64,000 bases of DNA from Capitulum mitella (GCA_030062745.1 CP099840.1:33421101-33485100); one strand, 5' to 3'; shown: positions 37,274-49,189, counted from the stretch's first letter. Notes: generated by a model not told the origin, from the sequence alone. Made by a program: numbers and translations.

Positions 37274-38496
37274 TTAACCCTATTCCCGGAGGGCTAGACG
37301 GTATGGCCGATTCCCGGCAGGGGGGGGCGGATTCGGCCCCCCCCCTGAGATCTCGAGAACTACTTATCCGATTTCATCGCAACAAACGGCAATCGATTTG
37401 CCGTGACGTGAACTACATTTTTATAAAAAGAAATTTTCAAAATTTTGAAATTTGTGGATACAGGGGGGCAAAAATGTCAAAATGGGGGGTACTTTTTGAC
37501 TTCTTATAACTCCGTTGTTTATGGACCGATTTCGATAAAACTGGCATGAATCGAGAGATGATGGATAGGGCTTTTACCATGGGTATGCAAATTTGAAATT
37601 TTGAGAAAATTCATGGGCGTTCACAGGGTTTCAAAAATAGGGGGATTAGTTTTCTAATAACGGAATGAACAAAAGAGGCCAAAACACTTTTTTAGCTTCT
37701 GCTAGTCATGTTATGCTAAAGAAGTACAAATCGCATTACAATGTTTGTATAATGTTAGCATAGGCGGTGCCAGGGACATGAAAAAGGGGGAACTGTCATG
37801 GTCACACGTTCTTCAGATCAACTTGTGACCTTTGACCTTAAATGACCTCCAGTGACCTTGGAGTCACCTGGAATGATGTCGTGTGCATTCAATATTATCT
37901 GTAAACATTTTTAATCGATCAAATTCACTCTATTTCAAAAAATTCATTTTTTGGCTTTTGCGATATAGGGTAGGCGCACTGACATTTTAGGTCATAGCTC
38001 CGTGACCCGACCTGATATCAAGCTGAAACTTGGTACACAAGTAGAGGGCATCTTTCTACGTCATATATATTCCGGGTTTGGCATTTGAAAAAACGGCGCC
38101 GAAATTATTGCGAAAAAACAAATTTTGACTTTTGACCTTGACCTGACCTTGTAAAGTGACCTCAGAGAAACAAAATTAAATATGCACATTGCCCAACTAT
38201 TTAGCTATACATTCATATAAAGGTTTAAGTTCTATCTTAAAAACGTTGTTTTTGGCAGACATTTTCCTTTTACCCTCAACATGGCCAAAAATGACCTGAG
38301 GTGCCTCCCAAAAACGTTGCCTGGCTCCGCCCCTGAGCAAAACAGAATTTCGAAATTTTGTCACGGCGCGTAGAAACAACAGCTAGGAAAAGTCACCAAG
38401 TTTCGTGAAGCTGCGTTAAAAAGCCTGGAATTGGCAAGCAAAAAACCCGAGGGGGGGCGGATTCCGCCCCCCCCCCACTGCCGGGAATAGGGTTAA
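37274..38496 (+). mobile_element. Family A TTAA-flanked element, best copy (A1)
   Basis: TTAA (37274-37277), then CCCTATTCCCGG; the other end is CCGGGAATAGGG (38481-38492), then TTAA (38493-38496). The 12-bp terminal inverted repeats are perfect and the TTAA duplication is that expected of piggyBac-type transposition. Inside each end is a second inverted structure: a G8 run (37320-37327), CGGATTCGG and a C9 run on the left; a G7 run (38451-38457), CGGATTCCG and a C10 run on the right. The left end has about 27 bp extra (AGGGCTAGACGGTATGGCC...) before a second ATTCCCGGCAG. The 1215-bp body has no transposase, so it would depend on one in trans. It contains TGACCTTTGACCT (37826-37838) and TGACCTTGACCTGACCTTG (about 38132-38150). 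GGGGCGGAGCCAGG lies near 38318 on the minus strand. Confidence 0.8.
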
Positions 38497-39326
38497 AGAG
38501 ATGCTGGTTTTTGTGTTTATATGACTGTAATCACCGAAAAATGTAAGGGACTGTTCCGCCGTGATCAGGTTGCCATATACGGCAACCCAGTCTCTAGTAG
38601 GTATATTTGTTTTATAATTTCAGATTTGATGGTTTTGAAATGGAAATGCAGGTAACCAGATTTTCTGTATCGAGTCTTCCGGGTTTCCGGTCACGCTTGG
38701 AATTTGGTGAGGAGCGGTCGCACCTCCCTCCTCCGTACCGTAGGGCGTGGCCAGAAGCGCGAGGATTAAAAATCGAGCATTTCCTTAGAGCACTGTGTCA
38801 TCGCTAGTTCCCTCAGCACCAGTGAGAGGCCAGCTTCTAGTTGCCAGCCACAAATCTGCCGTGCGGAGCAGCGCCGCACAAAGGACTGTCATAAGGTGGG
38901 GGAACTAGGTCTTCGAAAGGAGGAAGTTGTACATACACCGGAGCAATCATAGGAGGGGAGGAGAGGGGCCTCCCCCTTAGGCTCGCATTTTTCTCTTGTT
39001 TATCGGTTTTGTACGATTTCAGTCCCTACTGAGCTCCCCCTTTGAGAATCCTGGCTGCGCCTCTCTCTCCCTCTCTCTCTGTGTATGTATATGATCTCAA
39101 ATGCATTTATGCATACCAATTTTAATACATCATAGAACGTCTCGCACCGCTAAATGTTATAGGATATAGTGGCTTCTTAAGTGGGTTCATGTTTTTTACA
39201 GGGCTACGGAGGCCTCTGTCACAGTCCAGCACAGGTCCGGTGTAGGTCAGAAAGCGCTCCTTTGCTGCAGAGAGAGTATGATGTCTTCTAAAAGTGGCCG
39301 TTCTTTTTACAAGGTACCGAATGCCC
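38497..39326. other. Spacer between inverted family A copies
   Basis: About 830 bp with no recognised gene. CTGGCTGCGCC followed by a CT-rich tract (39045-39080) resembles the GGCGCAGCCAG phrase at other repeat ends in the window, so part of the spacer may be another repeat. Confidence 0.4.
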
Positions 39327-40523
39327 TTGACCCTGTTCCCGGCAGGGGCTGAATCAGTCCCCTCGGATTTTTTGCTTGCCAATCCCAAGTTTTTTGACGA
39401 AGTTTCCCGAAACTTGGTGTCTTTTCTAAGCTATTTTTTCTACGTACTGTCACAAAATTTCGTAATTCTATCTTTTTCAGGGGCGGAACCAGGCAACGTT
39501 TTTGGAAGGCACCTCTGGCCGTTTTTGGCCCTGTTGAGGGTAAAAAGAAAATGACAGCCAAAAATAGCGTTTAAAAAAAAGAACTTGAAACTTGACATGG
39601 ATGCATAGGGACATAGTTTGGCAACATATAAATATAATTCTCTTTATCTGAGGTCACTTCACAAGGCCAGGCTAAGGTTGAAAGTCGAAATTTGGTTTTA
39701 TAGCAAACATTTTGGCGTCATTTCTTCAAATGCCAAACCCGGAATACATATGACGTAGAAGGATATCCTCTATTTGTGTATAAAGTTTCAGGTTGATATC
39801 AGGTCGGGTCACTGAGCTATGACCTAAAATGTTAGTGGGCGCACCGTATATCACAACTGCCGTTAAATGAAATTTTGGAAATAGTGCGAATTCAAATGAT
39901 CGGAAACATGTTCAGATAATACTAAATGCACACGACATCATTCTAAGTGACTCTGAGACCATTGCAGGTTATTTAAGGTCAAAGGTCGTAAGTTGGCCTG
40001 AAAAACATGTGACCATGACAGTTCTCCCTTTTCCATGTCCCTGGCACCGCCTATACTGACATTATACAGACATTGTAACACGATTTGTACTTCAGCATAA
40101 CACGACTAGCAGCAGCCGAAAAACTGTTTTTTAAACTTTTTGTTTATTCAGTTTTTTGAAAAACTAATCCTTTCTCTCAAAACGCTGTGAACGCTTATGA
40201 ATTTTCTCAAAATTTCAAATGCGTGGACCAAGGGTATAAGTCCCATTCATAATCTCTCCATTCATACTAATTTCATCAAAATCGGTCAATAAACAAAGGA
40301 GATGTAAGAAGTTCAAAAATACCCAATTTTGACTTTTTGCCCCTCTGTATCCACCCCTTTCAAAGTTTTGAAAACTTCGTTTCATAAAAATGTAATGTGC
40401 ATCACGGCAAATCGATTGCCGTTTGTTGTGCTGAAATCGGATGTGTAGTTCTCGAGGTCTCGGGGGGGGGGGGCAATGCGGCCCCCCCCCTGCGGGGATT
40501 CGGCCATACCGTCTAGCCCTCCG
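39327..40523 (-). mobile_element. Family A element, inverted copy (A2)
   Basis: This is the reverse complement of the element at 37278-38492, moderately diverged. Its inner end reads TTGACCCTGTTCCCGGCAGGGG (TTAA mutated to TTGA). Its outer end keeps GGCCATACCGTCTAGCCC followed by TCCGG, matching the asymmetric insertion of the A1 left end; beyond that the CCCTATT part is lost. G12 (40462-40473) and C9 (40482-40490) runs form the outer hairpin. The hydrophobic/low-complexity frames here are meaningless. With A1 it forms a large inverted repeat with arms of about 1.2 kb separated by about 830 bp. Confidence 0.78.
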
Positions 40524-40559
40524 GATGTGGTCCCTTCGCAGTATGCATGGGCTGCTCTA

Positions 40560-40800
40560 GGGGCCAGGTTCGGTGGCTCTTTACATGTTCACCCAACGGT
40601 CTCACAAGGGCCCCTCTACAGGCCGGCATAGGGTCGATTTACAAGCCAACAGAGGACCCCTTTACGGGCCAGCTGGTTGCTCCTGTATGGGCCATCGAGG
40701 CATCTCATCGGCCCGGAGAACAGCCAAAAGAGAGCCCCATTGGAGGCCAGGAAGGACAGGCTATCACGGAGCCTTTATAGGCCAGCGGGTCACCCTTGAC
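40560..40800 (-). repeat. Degenerate ~22-bp minisatellite
   Basis: Units such as CCTCTACAGGCCGGCATAGGG, GATTTACAAGCCAACAGAGGA and CCCTTTACGGGCCAGCTGG follow at about 22-bp spacing. Their reverse complement corresponds to the GGGCCTCTGCCGGCCTGTAAAG units of the array at 49.2-50.1 kb, so both arrays belong to one family in opposite orientations. It starts a few tens of bases beyond the outer end of the A2 element. Short frames across it are not genes. Confidence 0.75.
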
Positions 40801-41079
40801 TAGCTCGCTATTCCCGATACTGATGTAATGTGATTGTTATTTCTGTTTTCGCCGATTCATTCCTATTCTTGCTGCATACTTTTAAATTATTTTCATTCGT
40901 TGCTGGGTTCTGGAGACCATGACCTTCGCTGCACCAGCCAGGCTAATTCGCATTAACAGGCACGAGTAATGGAAAGCCCGATGGGAACTAAAAAAAAAAA
41001 CACATCGAGCCATAAAATCATGCTTTGGAGCCCCTTCAGAGGTATAACAACCAGACTTGTGCTCAACATCTTTTGGGTA

Positions 41080-41235
41080 GTCCGGATCACGATTCGAGCC
41101 ACAGCTACGTGATAGGGACCAGCATTTGAATCGCGGCTATTTTTGAAAAATTTCTTCCGAATCAAATGTGACTCAGGCTAATTTCGGAAAATTGATCCGT
41201 ATCAAACATAGACTCACGAGTTTTTCGTTGAATTG
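41080..41235. repeat. GATTCGAATC-rich repeat, copy 1
   Basis: It shares with 41780-41930, in the same orientation, the block CAGCATTTGAATC-CGGCT-TTT (41121-41143 versus 41801-41823), followed by CCAAATCAAA/CGAATCAAA and AAAxTGATCCGxATC. The two copies bracket about 550 bp that includes a TA microsatellite. They might be degenerate long terminal repeats, subterminal arrays of a hAT-like element, or two independent insertions. Confidence 0.5.
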
Positions 41236-41249
41236 GGTCAGTCGTTGAT

Positions 41250-41350
41250 ATATGATATACCAATATTTACCATATATATGATATATGATATATTATATAT
41301 TATATATATATATATATATATATGATATACCAATATATGATATACCAGTG
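41250..41350. repeat. TATA/GATATA simple repeat
   Basis: Alternating AT with GATATACCAATAT units repeated around it (ATATGATATACCAATAT near 41255 and again near 41322). Simple-sequence DNA. Confidence 0.95.
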
Positions 41351-41779
41351 ATATGCCCGGGTAATCGCATTTGCTAATTATATATAATCTGCATCTTCCA
41401 AGTCTATAAATTGCATGAAAAATGTCAAAACTTTTGTAACAGTAATCATGCATATGGAAAATGGATACATGCACTTAGTATAATGTATATAAATGTACTG
41501 TGTGGAACACTGCATGCAGTTAGGTAGGCTCTACTTTTAAGGGTCTTCACTGCGATAACAGGCAGCACAGACCTTGAACCCTGTGTGGCTGTGAAAAGGA
41601 GTTGGTCATCTCGCTCATTTGGCATCATTTTTTTACGTAATTTGGTTCGGTGGATTATTACGTGGAGACGTGCTTCATAAGCATTTTGCCATGTTATTTC
41701 ATCACCTTGCTTTACATGTATAATGTTATCGTATTGAATCAGTTTAAGGGCGTAAATGATCCGGGTCAAAATAAAAATC

Positions 41780-41935
41780 ACAACGCTTCGATCTGAATCA
41801 GCATTTGAATCACGGCTGTTTCCCATATGTGATCCAAATCAAACGTGATACATGGCTGCAATTCCAAAACTGATCCGGATCTAATGCGGTTCACCCAAAA
41901 AGCATGCCATTCTTGACCCAGATCAGATCAGGCTC
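41780..41935. repeat. GATTCGAATC-rich repeat, copy 2
   Basis: Second copy of the repeat described at 41080-41235: CAGCATTTGAATCACGGCT is at 41801-41819, then GTGATCCAAATCAAACGTGA and ACTGATCCGGATCTAATG. Divergence from copy 1 is substantial, so the pair is old. Confidence 0.5.
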
Positions 41936-42762
41936 AGAACCAAACACAGATCTGTCCACAATTATGCCGAAAGTCCGCTCGGTCAAGAGAAGCAATGCAG
42001 GAGATTGTAGTTAAGTATACTTAGGAGGCGAGGCAGCTCAATGTTTCCAGGCATTTGGTTAGTATCGTATCAAAGCGATGGCGAATCTACGGTCGCTCAA
42101 GAAACTGCGACCAGGTAGAGTATGAGGCTTAACACGGTCTAGCAGAATCAAAGGAACTTGATAAAGGCGGAAACGGACTTTTCGGCTCCCAACTCTTGGC
42201 ATGAATATGGAAACTACGTGTTGTGTAAATATATTATTGAGATCCTTGCTGAGCATAGTTTCACAAACGTCTTCTATGCCATTGCCGAATCCAGGCTGCT
42301 GTCATCCAACGGACGCATGCTGTCGTCATCTGCACGAAGTACAGCCTATTGTGACGTAAGTGCTATGATTCGATCGTCCTTTGCCTATCATGCGGCTACC
42401 CTGCAGACGAAAAAAAGGAAGAATTCCAGTAAGATGCTCAGGCAAACACAAATTCACCCGGATGACGTACAGAGGAATAGATCTGATCATTTCCGATACA
42501 CAACGACGCCGCTAATAAAATTTCTTTTCTGAGAGATATCCGTTCTGGCAAGCTAGGTGTTTAGATGTAAAGCAACAGAAATCATTTTCGAGTTGCTAGT
42601 GAAAATCTACGGAAGCATCAAATCACTGGAGTTAGGAAAATACGCAGGTCAAATCACTTTGCCAGTTCTTGTCACCTCGGTTCTTGGAAAGCAAATGTGT
42701 AGATTCAGGCACTGACGTCAGGCCCCTGTCCATACGATTGAGAAAAGTGGTTGAACAGAAAG

Positions 42763-42838
42763 CCGGCATCGAGGAGATTTGGATCCGGGTTGTTTGCTGT
42801 TCGCTCAACATGCTTTGACGCTAACCACTAGACCGCCT
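42763..42838 (-). repeat. tRNA-like sequence (SINE head or tRNA pseudogene)
   Basis: On the minus strand GGCGGTCTAGTGGTTAGCG holds a good A box / D-loop (TAGTGGTTAGCG, plus-strand 42819-42830). CCGGATCCAAATCTC (42774-42788) matches a B box / T-loop with one or two changes from GGTTCGAATCC. The distance between the boxes, about 42 nt, is that of a tRNA. The acceptor and anticodon stems do not pair cleanly, so a functional tRNA is unlikely. The 5' half of a tRNA-derived SINE with an internal RNA polymerase III promoter is more likely. The body and tail of the SINE were not identified. Confidence 0.5.
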
Positions 42839-42849
42839 TGAAGTCCAAA

Positions 42850-45800
42850 TCCCGGCCGTCTCATAGCCGCCGCTGTGACGTCATCGGCTGCCACCTCTCG
42901 TCGGTGGGGGGGGGGGATATTCCATCATCGACCTTCGGTCTCTGGCAGAAAATGCAACGGCCTTTGACCTGCAAAATCATTTTACCGGCCCCATGTGGTT
43001 TTACATATTACTAATAATTGGTAAATATGTTTAAGTTTGGTTCATGGTATGTTTAAACACGTAGAAAATTAGGCCAGGCCTTGAAATGCGGATAGGCGAA
43101 GTTTTTAAACGACTGGTCTCGTCGATCAAAAGGCATTACAGAAAAAGACCGTGACAACAGTTTCTGGTGAGGTAATGGTGTTCTGGATACACGCTATGCG
43201 GACGAGCGACGCCCCAGACAGTCCACGTGAACCCAGTCGGTCCCGTGAGAGACCGGTGGTAGATGAAGATAATCGCATATTTCTTTTACGCCATAGAGAG
43301 TACTACAGAGACAAGGCGAACATAAGATGAACCGCACGGAATAGAACAATCAACCTCACAAGCTTAGAAGTGACTACAATGCAATGATTGCTTTGTCGAC
43401 GCACACAGAAGTTTCCACTAAAGATTAAACTGTCTTTGCGATATGAAATGTTCATCAGCATCAAATTTGTTTCAAGCACAAAAGCAGTAAACACATGACT
43501 GTTTGCCGTAATCTCTTATGACGTGCATTATTTCTTACGTGGCGCTCATTTCATCTCGGGCTTCTTTGATGCTGGCCCGGAAACTAATAACGGAAAGTAC
43601 CTTAAAATTTCACATTAATTTTCGTGGTGAAATATCAAACATTGTTGAGTAATTTTCAGCTGCTCCTCGACAATTCTGGACAACAGTGAACGAACCGCAG
43701 CGGGTTTCAAAAAAATGGCCCGTAGCCAGGATGAACAGAACACTGAGCAGATTTCAGAGGTAATCGGCGGTCTAGATGCCTTTTGGCATCAGTTAACTTA
43801 CGACAACCACTGTAGTTGTACTGCGCCGTAGAGGGCGGATCCAGTGGCCCGGTTTGGGGTGCCAAACCAGATTGCTGGGTTTGGACGGTGGGTCCGCGAG
43901 CCAGCGACCGGAGGGTGTGGGCGGTGGGGGACGCTGGCTGGAGGTTCAGAGTGTTCAGCGACTTCAAACTCTCGTTCTGTAATAATAGCCATGTGTTTGG
44001 GGGAGGGGGCAGATGGCTGTTTATCTCTCCCCCACCTATCAAGGTCTGGGAGATGGCCGAGATGGACCCGCCGTCCCTAGATCTGTCAATGGTGTCGTAC
44101 GTCAAATGCCTTGTTTCTCCCGTCGCTGTAACTATCAATGGCCGCTTCCGTTGCCTGTTTTTTTTCTCTCTTTGAGCTTTTTCACAAGTTCTATTAAAAA
44201 TTCAAATTAAGCAGTCATATCTTGGCATTTTTCGAGCATACCTCACGTTGTTGAATCGTTTTTACTCGCGAAAGGAGTACCAGTGAATGATGTTTGTGTG
44301 ACGACCACTAGTGAGGTTAATTTGTCTTGGGGTGTCCACAGGAATGGCTGAAATAATTCATTAGTTTCGTGTAAGGTACTGTGTTAGGTACCTGTAACGT
44401 CGACCTGTTGCATATTTTTAACACACAGCTTTGTGAGACGTTGGGAAACGTTATTTTCATTTCATGCATGCCGTTTGTTAGAAGTCAGATTCTGTCTAGA
44501 ATATGTGAAATCAAGAACAACGCAAGTCTAAGAAAATTCGATTTTGATCTCTTTTTCGGAAAGTCAGGTGCCATCTCACCAGCCTTTCGTTCGGTCTTTA
44601 TCCAACACCCAAATTTGTAAGTTATTTTCGATCTCATTTCTTCATCGTATCTCCTCAAGGTATCAGCATTAGCTCTGGCAATAGTGGATAATTCCTGGAA
44701 ACTGCCTCCGTTTTCCACTAGCTACAAACAGCTTGGATCATGTGTGCCAGACTTCGTTCCCTGTTTCCCAATCCATCTGACGTCGTATGGAGTCAGAAGT
44801 TCCTCAGCACGTTAAAAATGTTCATGATTACGCCCACAAGAAATGTTCTATGGCGACAGCCAGCTCGATGCAGCTGACCCACCATCCGCCGCACAGCCAC
44901 TTTCTTTCTATTCTGGAAACCGCAAATCTGCTTAAAAATAATCAGTTGTGACGTACCATATTCAGAACGTTCCCTTTATTTGTCTATACTTTCGTTCTGA
45001 AACAGAGCTTCACCTAGAAATGTTGCACGATTTTGACAAATGTTTTGTCAACTGAAGTGAAACACCGCCGTCAAATGTGACTCGGCGGTCTGTGTCCAAA
45101 AAGCTATTTTGTTACTGAAAAGGCAGTGCATTGTTATAATAATACAGTTCGTCATAGCAATAAGAGTCAAGTCTTTAACATCACCAGAATGGTATGGTAT
45201 GATAATGATGTGGTATTTGTGGCTCGGACCTCACTATGGTAGTGTCCTAGACTGAAGAGGCCGTCGTTCGTCTAGCACTCAGTGGCGCGCGCTTTTGACA
45301 GGATTACGCGGGAATCAGCGGCCAGTCTGCGTCGAGATTAGCCTAACGCAGGGCCTCAGTTTAGCTGGCGCCGCGTCAGACGCAAAGAAGATTGCGGTTT
45401 AGGATCAGGTTAGCGGTACGGATCACACCTGGCTGGAAAACTCGGCCACACCGACGATTGGCGCGTTCGCGGCATAAGGACGGCCATAATCGTGTAACAA
45501 TCGAGTCACGCGGCCTAGCGCAAGTGATGTTTGGTGTCGAGCCAAAGCCAGAACCTAGGTGCTATCTCCCATGGCTCCAGTGAGAACGACTAGTCATCTC
45601 TCGCTGCCAGCATCCGTATCACTCCAAAGGTCACCGGTCCATCAGCTCAGACGGCGCGCGTCCTCTCGCTCGTGCACTGTTAGGGTCGTCATCAGCTGTC
45701 AGTCAGCGACGAGTCTGTCTTGATCCGTGACCGCGGCTCTACGGAATGTGATGAGCGGCAGGCGTCGTCTGCTGGCCCTGATTTGGTGGCCGTCCGGGAG

Positions 45801-46590
45801 TTGTATCATGACATCAGCGACCAGTTCCACGGCATTTTCTACGGTCTGTTCTTGGCATGAACTTAATCACTTAGCAACTGCAAATGGAGGACATTGGTTT
45901 TAGAAGAGGCGACGTCGCGATATCTGTGGTCGTTGTCACGGGGCCAACACGCGGCTGAGATTTTTACGAGTACCACGACTGTCGGTGGAAATCGATGGCC
46001 CGGCCTGCCCCCCCCCCCCGGCTATTTATTTGCCTGGCACCTTCCATAATCTACAGTGGCCTAAGTATTTGGACATAATCTACATTGACGCTTAATTCAA
46101 AGTAACGATTGTTCCTAAATCCCTCAATTGCCAACGTTCTTGCAGCTGATCCCCGGTCAGAAGCGCTTTCTTTGTAAGCGTATCTGAGTATGTATGTATG
46201 TATGCACCTATGTATGTCCGCACAATATGTGTAATAAAATACAGCACAGTTTGTACGTACAGTGTGTAAGCAGGATGCCGTTTCGTGTAAAACCTGAGGA
46301 TGCGCAGAGAAAGAGGGCGTATGTCATGAAGTCAGAGACCCCGCCCTAAGCACACTGTTCACGGCACACCCGTGGCTGTTCATCCTGGGCGGACGCTGTA
46401 CATGTCAACGGTATGATGCGTCCGGTGCCAGGCTGTAATTTGCGTCCGTGGGTAACCAGCGATTGAGAATAAAAGAAAAACCACTATTTACATTTCTCCA
46501 GAGAAGATACTACCCAAATATTGGAGGCGAGAAGGCGAAGGTAGGCAAATCTCTTGATCCGCTTGTATCGCCAGTTTCCGCTCTTCCTGG
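42850..46590. other. No recognisable gene; repeat-like motifs
   Basis: No supported coding sequence. A G11 tract lies near 42906. At 43826-43850 GTAGAGGGCGGATCCAGTGGCCC repeats the GGGGCGGAxCCAG wording found inside family A. A moderately CpG-rich, unexplained stretch runs from 45250 to 45760. C10-11 lies near 46010, and a (GTAT)n tract near 46185-46205. Confidence 0.4.
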
Positions 46591-46599
46591 ATACGTCAC

Positions 46600-47170
46600 C
46601 TGTGGCCGTTTGTCGTGGCTCATTCCGACCGAGGCGAGTCACAGTTCCGCGACTGACCGTGGCCTGACTCGGACTCTGACTCCCAGGTCGAGTCAGACTC
46701 GGCGAGTGCGTGCGGCCGCGACTGACTCCGCCGACCGAGGCCGGGCGGCGGCCGCTCGCGCCGCGCTCCGTCCCGGCCGCGGCCCGTCCGCCGCCGGTAA
46801 GCCCACTCAAGGCTGGAGATTTCCACGGATTTCACATAGCGGCACGAACCGGCCGGCCGGCAGGATGCTCCCCGGCCGACGGCAGCGGCGGCGGCGGCGG
46901 CTGCGGAACCGTCCGGTGCCGTGTTCGGCGTCAGAAGCCGAGCCGGCGGGCACGACTGCCGCCGCCCGACGGCTCAGCCTGCCGCCGCCGGACGTGTTCA
47001 CGTGGCGCAGTGATCGCGCCGGCCGATGGAGCCGTCGTCGACGTGATGTCGGGGTTAGGAATGGCGCTTTCTGTTTATTGCTAGCTACGGCGGTCGGAGG
47101 TTTCCCTGCACACGTGGCGGTGGAGGGAATCGTGCCGCGGCGCTGTCGGAATCAAACGCGAACCGTGAAA
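46600..47170. promoter_or_regulatory. CpG island, candidate promoter
   Basis: About 570 bp of very CpG-dense sequence with GGCGGCGGCGG and CCGCCGCC runs, flanked by AT-richer DNA. It is the largest such island in the window. CCGCCG/GTAAGC at 46796/46797 is a fair splice donor on the plus strand, which would suit a non-coding or short first exon. The open 273-codon frame at 46448-47269 is basic and low-complexity, the product expected of a CpG island read in frame, so I do not call it a gene. No recognisable downstream exon supports transcription in either direction. Confidence 0.35.
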
Positions 47171-47179
47171 TACGTTGGG

Positions 47180-49180
47180 TTGGGTGAAATGTGCACGGAG
47201 TTGAGCTATGACACACCTGACCTGTCGATTGCATTTGCTGCGAGTCTCCACCAGATAGGAATTCACTGAATTCTTTGGAGACAGCAGTGGTGTTTTAGAT
47301 TCAAGCCTGCGCTGTTGGTCTTTGAGGAAACGTTTTCATCACTCACCAGAAGTGAATTAAAACTCAGGGACAAAGTGGTCGAGAATGTGGGTACTTCGGA
47401 CATCAGCAATAAAAAAGCCTGAAGATTATGTAAAGCTCGCTGTGTTTTTTATCGCTCTTCATTACGAGGCGCCGGATTAGTGTCAGTTTTTCCGTTAACC
47501 CGATTAAAGTCGCCGCATTGTGGGATGCAGATTTGAATTAGTGCATCTGGTTTTTATTTTCTCAGATCCGTTCACATTTCCGTATACGACTCGTGAAAAC
47601 CAGGTAAATTGGTAGCGTTCGAACATCTTTTTTATCCTTTTTTAGGAGGAGCATGGACATATATATCTATTTTTAGCATGTCACAAACGTACTGCATTTT
47701 CATAACAGCCTCACGTAAAAATGTCGAGCTTACCGTTTCAGTAAACGAGTTGTGTTTCAAAGAGGACAGGACAAACCAGAAAGGAAGTTGTTTGTCTCTT
47801 GAGGACACAGACCACCAAGGAGGGACGAAACTGGACATGGACGTAGGAACCTTTCAAAACGTGGGGGCTGGGGCAAAATCATTGTTTGACCCAGTGTTAC
47901 GTCAAATAATTTCCTCCTTTGGTATTCGTAGAAACAGTGTAAAATGCTTCGCAAGGCAGGCTTAAAATAGGACATGGTTGGGAAAGGGCTTCATGTTGGA
48001 TGTCTCCGGACACGCCCTATTATCAGAATATCTAAGTTTAAAATGCAGTAAATGCAGTGAAGAAGTCAACCAGCTGCCCCGCCCAAACTACAGAACACAC
48101 CCGTCCTCCAAATATGATGTTATTTTCATCCTTAGTATGGGCAACACACCGTCCTGACTTTCACCGCTTAAATGGGCATTGAAACGTGCCCACTATCTAC
48201 ATTTGTCCAAAAACTTTTTGGTGTCCTGATTTGCCTCTACACCCTGATTTTTAGTGTTTTTATATCGAACTTTTGTTTTGCGATAGTTGTCCTAATTGTT
48301 GCAATGTGTTTTTCATTCTGAACAGTGTGGGGGGAAGGTACCATTGCTGGCCCTCCCACTTGGAAAGGTGACATGGCCCATTCATCTGTGTTCCTACGCC
48401 TACGCTATTAGGTGGGTTCAAAATGTGCAGCTAAGGTGCGAGAGTGCGCTACAGCTTGCTTCAGAATATCTGATTCCCGCTGTATATGGAAGCATAAGGT
48501 ACGGCCACATCATTTTGCATGGCATCATTTTAAATATTCCCTTATAACATTAAACAGTTTTGTCCAGTACGTATTGAGGTAGATTACTGATGGATTACGT
48601 AAATTGTCATGCGTGATTTAAATGGTTCAACAGTAAACTAAAAAAAGTATCCTGAAGCGAGAGGAAGGACAGTTAACATTGTTACCCTCACCTTAAAAAG
48701 CTAGGAACCATGGCCCCCTGCCCCCCCCCCCCCGTTCCTACGCCTGTGGAACTGGATTGACAAAGCAGAACACACAACATGTGGAAAATGACGACTGGAA
48801 TGACAGAGAGGTGCTTTTGATGTCTGGCCGATTGAAATCAGCGTTAGTGGTCCACATCACATCACATCACAAAACGTGATACGTTAGGGGGCAGTGACCC
48901 AGGTCAATCGAGTCCAGTTGTAAACAGTGTAGCACACTCTCCTGTTTGATGGGATGAATTCAATGTCCACCTTATCACGGTAGAAATGAACATGTTAAAG
49001 ACGCACGTGGCTCCAGAGGCGCAGGTTGGAGGGAGGCTCAGGGGGCTGGAACCTCTCCATTAGCAACGAGGAGGCTCGCTCTGGTCCGAATCGCCAGAGG
49101 GATTGCGGTCGAAAGATGCCCAGCCACGAGAGGCCCGGAGGGGTTCCCTGACTACTCTGCCTGGAGACCCCTCGGGGAAC
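47180..49180. other. No recognisable gene
   Basis: Short frames only. A C13 homopolymer at 48721-48733 is followed by GTTCCTACGCCTGTGG, a phrase of the type seen at other repeat ends here. A (CATCA)n-like tract lies near 48855-48870. Confidence 0.4.
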
Positions 49181-49189
49181 GGACATCAT

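Noticed and set aside
46448..47269. 273-codon open frame over the CpG island
   Set aside because: Arginine/alanine/proline-rich, with both strands open, as expected when stop codons are depleted by GC content. No domain, no conserved feature.
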